DNA of 64,000 nucleotides from an uncultured Blautia sp. (lineage in GTDB: Bacteria; Bacillota; Clostridia; Lachnospirales; Lachnospiraceae): the NCBI RefSeq assembly GCF_947654165.1, contig NZ_CANTKB010000014.1, forward strand, positions 30,800 through 94,799, given 5' to 3'. The position numbers and the translations under genes are program-made. Numbering within the stretch: the first letter of the stretch is position 1; every line of letters starts with the position of its first letter. Below are positions 62,501 through 64,000 of this stretch, one piece after another. The notes below the pieces were generated by a model. That model ran no database searches, was not told the origin of the DNA, and saw nothing but the letters and a program-made list of their open reading frames with translations.

Positions 62501-63771
62501 TCTACTTCCGGATCAAAGAAAGCAGCAGCGTAGTAGTGAGAAACGGTTTCTACTTCTCCCTCATCCAGCATCAGAGCTGCTTTGATCAGTGCTTCCCCGT
62601 ATCCGGTAGAACAAGAATAAGCAATCTTTGCACCAGAAGGAAGCTGACTGTAAATTTCCTGGATCGCTTTGATGGAGGTTGCCAGGGGATTTCCGTTGTT
62701 GTTGCTGTAGAAGGAATAAAGCAAAGAGCCGTCTTCTCCCACCAGAGCAGCCTTGGTGGTCGTGGAGCCTGCATCTATACCAAGATAGCAGTTTCCTTTG
62801 TAAGTGGACAAATCAGCAGTCCGCACATTATACTGGCTCTGGCGTTTATTAAAGGCAGCATAATCCTCTTTTGTAGCAAACAGAGGTTCCATACGGTCTA
62901 CCTCAAAATCCATATGGATGGTGGCTTTCAGCCGGTCACGCATGGCAAGGATTGGCACACCTGAATTGTCTGATTTCGCATTCAGTGCAGAGCCAATGGC
63001 AGCAAACAAATGAGAATTGTCAGGAACAATGGTGTGTTCATCATCCAGCTTCAGGGTACGGATAAATGCAGCTTTCAGTTCAGAAAGAAAATGCAGAGGA
63101 CCGCCCAAAAAAGCAACATGTCCCCGGATGGGTTTTCCGCAGGCAAGACCACTGATGGTCTGATTTACCACTGCCTGAAAAATGGAGGCGGATAAATCTT
63201 CTTTTGTGGCCCCCTCGTTGATCAGAGGCTGGATATCCGTCTTGGCAAATACACCGCAGCGGGCAGCAATGGGATAGAGTGCTTTATAGGTTTTTGCATA
63301 TTCATTCAGACCGGGAGCATCAGTCTGGAGCAGAGAAGCCATCTGGTCAATGAAAGACCCGGTTCCTCCTGCACAGATACCATTCATACGTTGTTCTACA
63401 TTGCCGCCTTCAAAATAAATGATCTTGGCATCTTCGCCTCCCAGTTCAATAGCCACATCTGTTTCAGGGGCTAGTTTCTGGAGTGATGTGGAGACTGCAA
63501 TAACCTCCTGGACAAAGGGTACTTCCAGATGATTTGCCAGAGTCAGACCACCGGAACCTGTGATGACGGGAGCAACGGAAATGGCACCTAAAGCCTTATA
63601 TGCTTTGTCCAAAAGTTTTGCCAGAGTATTCTGGATATCTGCAAAATGTCTTTCATAATCAGAAAAGAGCAGTTCGTGTTGTTGGTTTAAGACGGCAATT
63701 TTCACTGTGGTAGAACCGATATCAATTCCCAGTGGAAAAACTGCCGGTTGTAAGGTTTTACCTTCTGACAT
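59524..63771 (-). CDS. Giant 2-hydroxyacyl-CoA dehydratase activase-type protein
   Basis: A 1415-residue cytoplasmic protein. Two BadF/BcrA/HgdC-type ASKHA ATPase domains lie in tandem: the first near 15-290 (G-I-D-I-G-S-T-T; C-A-G-G-T-G-S-F), the second near 328-590 (G-I-D-A-G-S-T-T; S-S-G-C-G-S-F; G-T-R-C-T-V-F). A cysteine cluster follows (N-C-K-G-C-T-N-N-C, near 612, then R-C-E-R-G), then DUF2229 (from about 684) and a C-terminal HgdB-like region with Q-T-G-G-G-C-R-A-S. Activases inject an electron into dehydratases using ATP; the partner of these fused forms is unknown. The ATG at 63771 has GAGGAGG upstream. Confidence 0.9.
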   Translation of the reverse strand: MSEGKTLQPAVFPLGIDIGSTTVKIAVLNQQHELLFSDYERHFADIQNTLAKLLDKAYKALGAISVAPVITGSGGLTLANHLEVPFVQEVIAVSTSLQKLAPETDVAIELGGEDAKIIYFEGGNVEQRMNGICAGGTGSFIDQMASLLQTDAPGLNEYAKTYKALYPIAARCGVFAKTDIQPLINEGATKEDLSASIFQAVVNQTISGLACGKPIRGHVAFLGGPLHFLSELKAAFIRTLKLDDEHTIVPDNSHLFAAIGSALNAKSDNSGVPILAMRDRLKATIHMDFEVDRMEPLFATKEDYAAFNKRQSQYNVRTADLSTYKGNCYLGIDAGSTTTKAALVGEDGSLLYSFYSNNNGNPLATSIKAIQEIYSQLPSGAKIAYSCSTGYGEALIKAALMLDEGEVETVSHYYAAAFFDPEVDCILDIGGQDMKCIKIKDQTVDSVQLNEACSSGCGSFIETFAKSLNYSVQDFAKAALFAENPIDLGTRCTVFMNSKVKQAQKEGASVADISAGLAYSVIKNALYKVIKVSDASELGKHIVVQGGTFYNDAVLRSFEKIAACEAIRPDIAGIMGAFGAALIARERYEKGKVSTMLPIEKINTLEYRTTMANCKGCTNNCRLTINKFSGGRQFISGNRCERGIGKEKNKDHIPNLYEYKYKKLFSYVPLTEDKAFRGKVGIPRVLNMFENYPFWYTFFTKLGYQVVLSPTSTRKIYELGIESIPSESECYPAKLAHGHVSWLLKHGVKYIFYPCIPYERTEFSDSVNHYNCPIVTSYAENIKNNVDELQDPSIRFHNPFLALTEEETISKRLVEEFPEIPSREVLEAAHEAWLEMDRCRKDIMRKGEETLDYLEKTGRRGIVLAGRPYHIDPEIHHGIPDLINSYGIAVLTEDSVSHLAPIERPLRVNDQWMYHTRLYAAANFVKEKENLDLIQLNSFGCGLDAVTTDQVNEILSNSGKIYTCLKIDEVNNLGAARIRVRSLLAAIRVKEKQHMQRKIVLSSINKVVFTEEMRKHYTILCPQMSPIHFTILQAAFNASGYNLEVLPNDNKEAVDVGLKYVNNDACYPSLMVVGQIMQALLSGKYDLDKIAIIMTQTGGGCRASNYIGFIRRALAKADLAHIPVISLNLSGLEENPGFKITPKLATRLAYGAVFGDILMKCLYRMRPYESVKGSANALHRKWEKRCISFLSGRYAGFSQFNHICRQMIREFDTLPITDEKKPRVGIVGEILVKFLPAANNHLAELLEKEGAEAVCPDLIDFMCYCFYNLNFKSDYLGFKKSLAKKGKLGISAIEFIRSAANKEFEKSKHFTPSAKIEDLAKMASPIVSLGNQTGEGWFLTGEMMELLHGNTPNIVCIQPFGCLPNHIVGKGVIKAIRKDYPQANIVAVDYDPGASEVNQLNRIKLMLSTAFKKLQ

Positions 63772-63850
63772 AGTCAGAGACCTCCTCTTCATATGTAGCA
63801 TGTTTCTACTTATTAAATGTTGTTTACTGGTTTCAAAAAAATCAATGTAC

Positions 63851-63879
63851 ATTATACGACAAAAAAATGAAAAAAACAA
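63851..63879 (-). promoter_or_regulatory. Promoter of the activase gene
   Basis: On the minus strand TTGTTT (63879-63874) and TATAAT (63856-63851) with 17-base spacing, 80 bases before the start codon. Confidence 0.6.
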
Positions 63880-63899
63880 TCGTAAATATTACCAGACCG

Positions 63900-63928
63900 T
63901 TGCGTTTCTAAATGGGGTATGATAGAAT
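63900..63928 (+). promoter_or_regulatory. Divergent promoter towards the window end
   Basis: TTGCGT (63900-63905) and TAGAAT (63923-63928) with 17-base spacing, pointing out of the window. A gene is expected beyond 64000. Confidence 0.4.
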
Positions 63929-64000
63929 GATGTCTGTTATAAAGGAAATAAATTAACTCGTTGTGCTACTTGAAAATTGTACTGCCTGTTAGCTCAAAAT

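Overview
The window is a stretch of chromosome from a spore-forming, low-to-mid GC Firmicute, most likely a gut Lachnospiraceae (Blautia-like; the genus is a guess). The evidence is the Bacillus/Clostridia-type operon yqhY-nusB-xseA-xseB-ispA-dxs-tlyA-nadK-argR-recN-spoIVB-spo0A, the presence of spoIIM, spoIVB, spo0A and CotF-like coat genes, a gap-pgk-tpiA cluster, secG-rnr-smpB next to a tmRNA gene, and a very large fused 2-hydroxyacyl-CoA dehydratase activase-type protein typical of Clostridia. No rRNA or tRNA gene, CRISPR array, insertion sequence or phage module was recognised.

Layout. 1-6.3 kb is accessory: a DUF4160-like protein, an AT-rich MFS exporter, an ABC-2 type exporter pair on the minus strand, a cysteine-rich protein of unknown function preceded by an unusual phased repeat array, and a membrane HTH protein. 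6.3-19.1 kb is the conserved housekeeping/sporulation run from yqhY to spo0A, followed by glgA. 19.1-23.7 kb is a BceRS-BceAB-like peptide-antibiotic sensing and detoxification module. 23.7-29.8 kb carries two small coat-like proteins, recA (with a textbook LexA site), recX, rny, spoIIM and xerD. 29.8-36.5 kb carries a DAHP synthase and a SpoVB-like flippase on the minus strand, then iscR-iscS-iscU-mnmA and a PHP-family phosphatase. 36.6-40 kb holds the glycolytic gap-pgk-tpiA. 40-45.3 kb has a PflX-like radical SAM protein, an L,D-transpeptidase and an amino-acid ABC transporter with an ArgR-type operator. 45.4-49.2 kb has gpmI, a second copy of the phased array, a small conserved-looking protein and an enolase. 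49.2-54.8 kb has secG, rnr, smpB, an M3 peptidase and ssrA. 54.9-59.5 kb has a two-component system, ung and a second flippase. The last 4.3 kb is one giant activase gene.

The most striking unexplained signal is a pair of paralogous non-coding arrays (about 3888-4193 and 47092-47349). In both, the tetramers TAGG and CCTA alternate at start-to-start distances of 31 and 21 bp, giving a 52-bp period, while the DNA between them has diverged. These distances are 3, 2 and 5 turns of B-DNA, so all sites fall on one face of the helix. Both arrays begin with a similar short sequence and end just upstream of a start codon. A second striking feature is that the amino-acid binding protein at 42787-43668 appears to be a natural circular permutation: the segment that normally ends such proteins lies directly behind the signal peptide. 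The window also links regulators with sites: ArgR with an ARG box at the amino-acid transporter, IscR with a dyad in its own leader, and Spo0A with boxes near its own promoter and in the xerD promoter.
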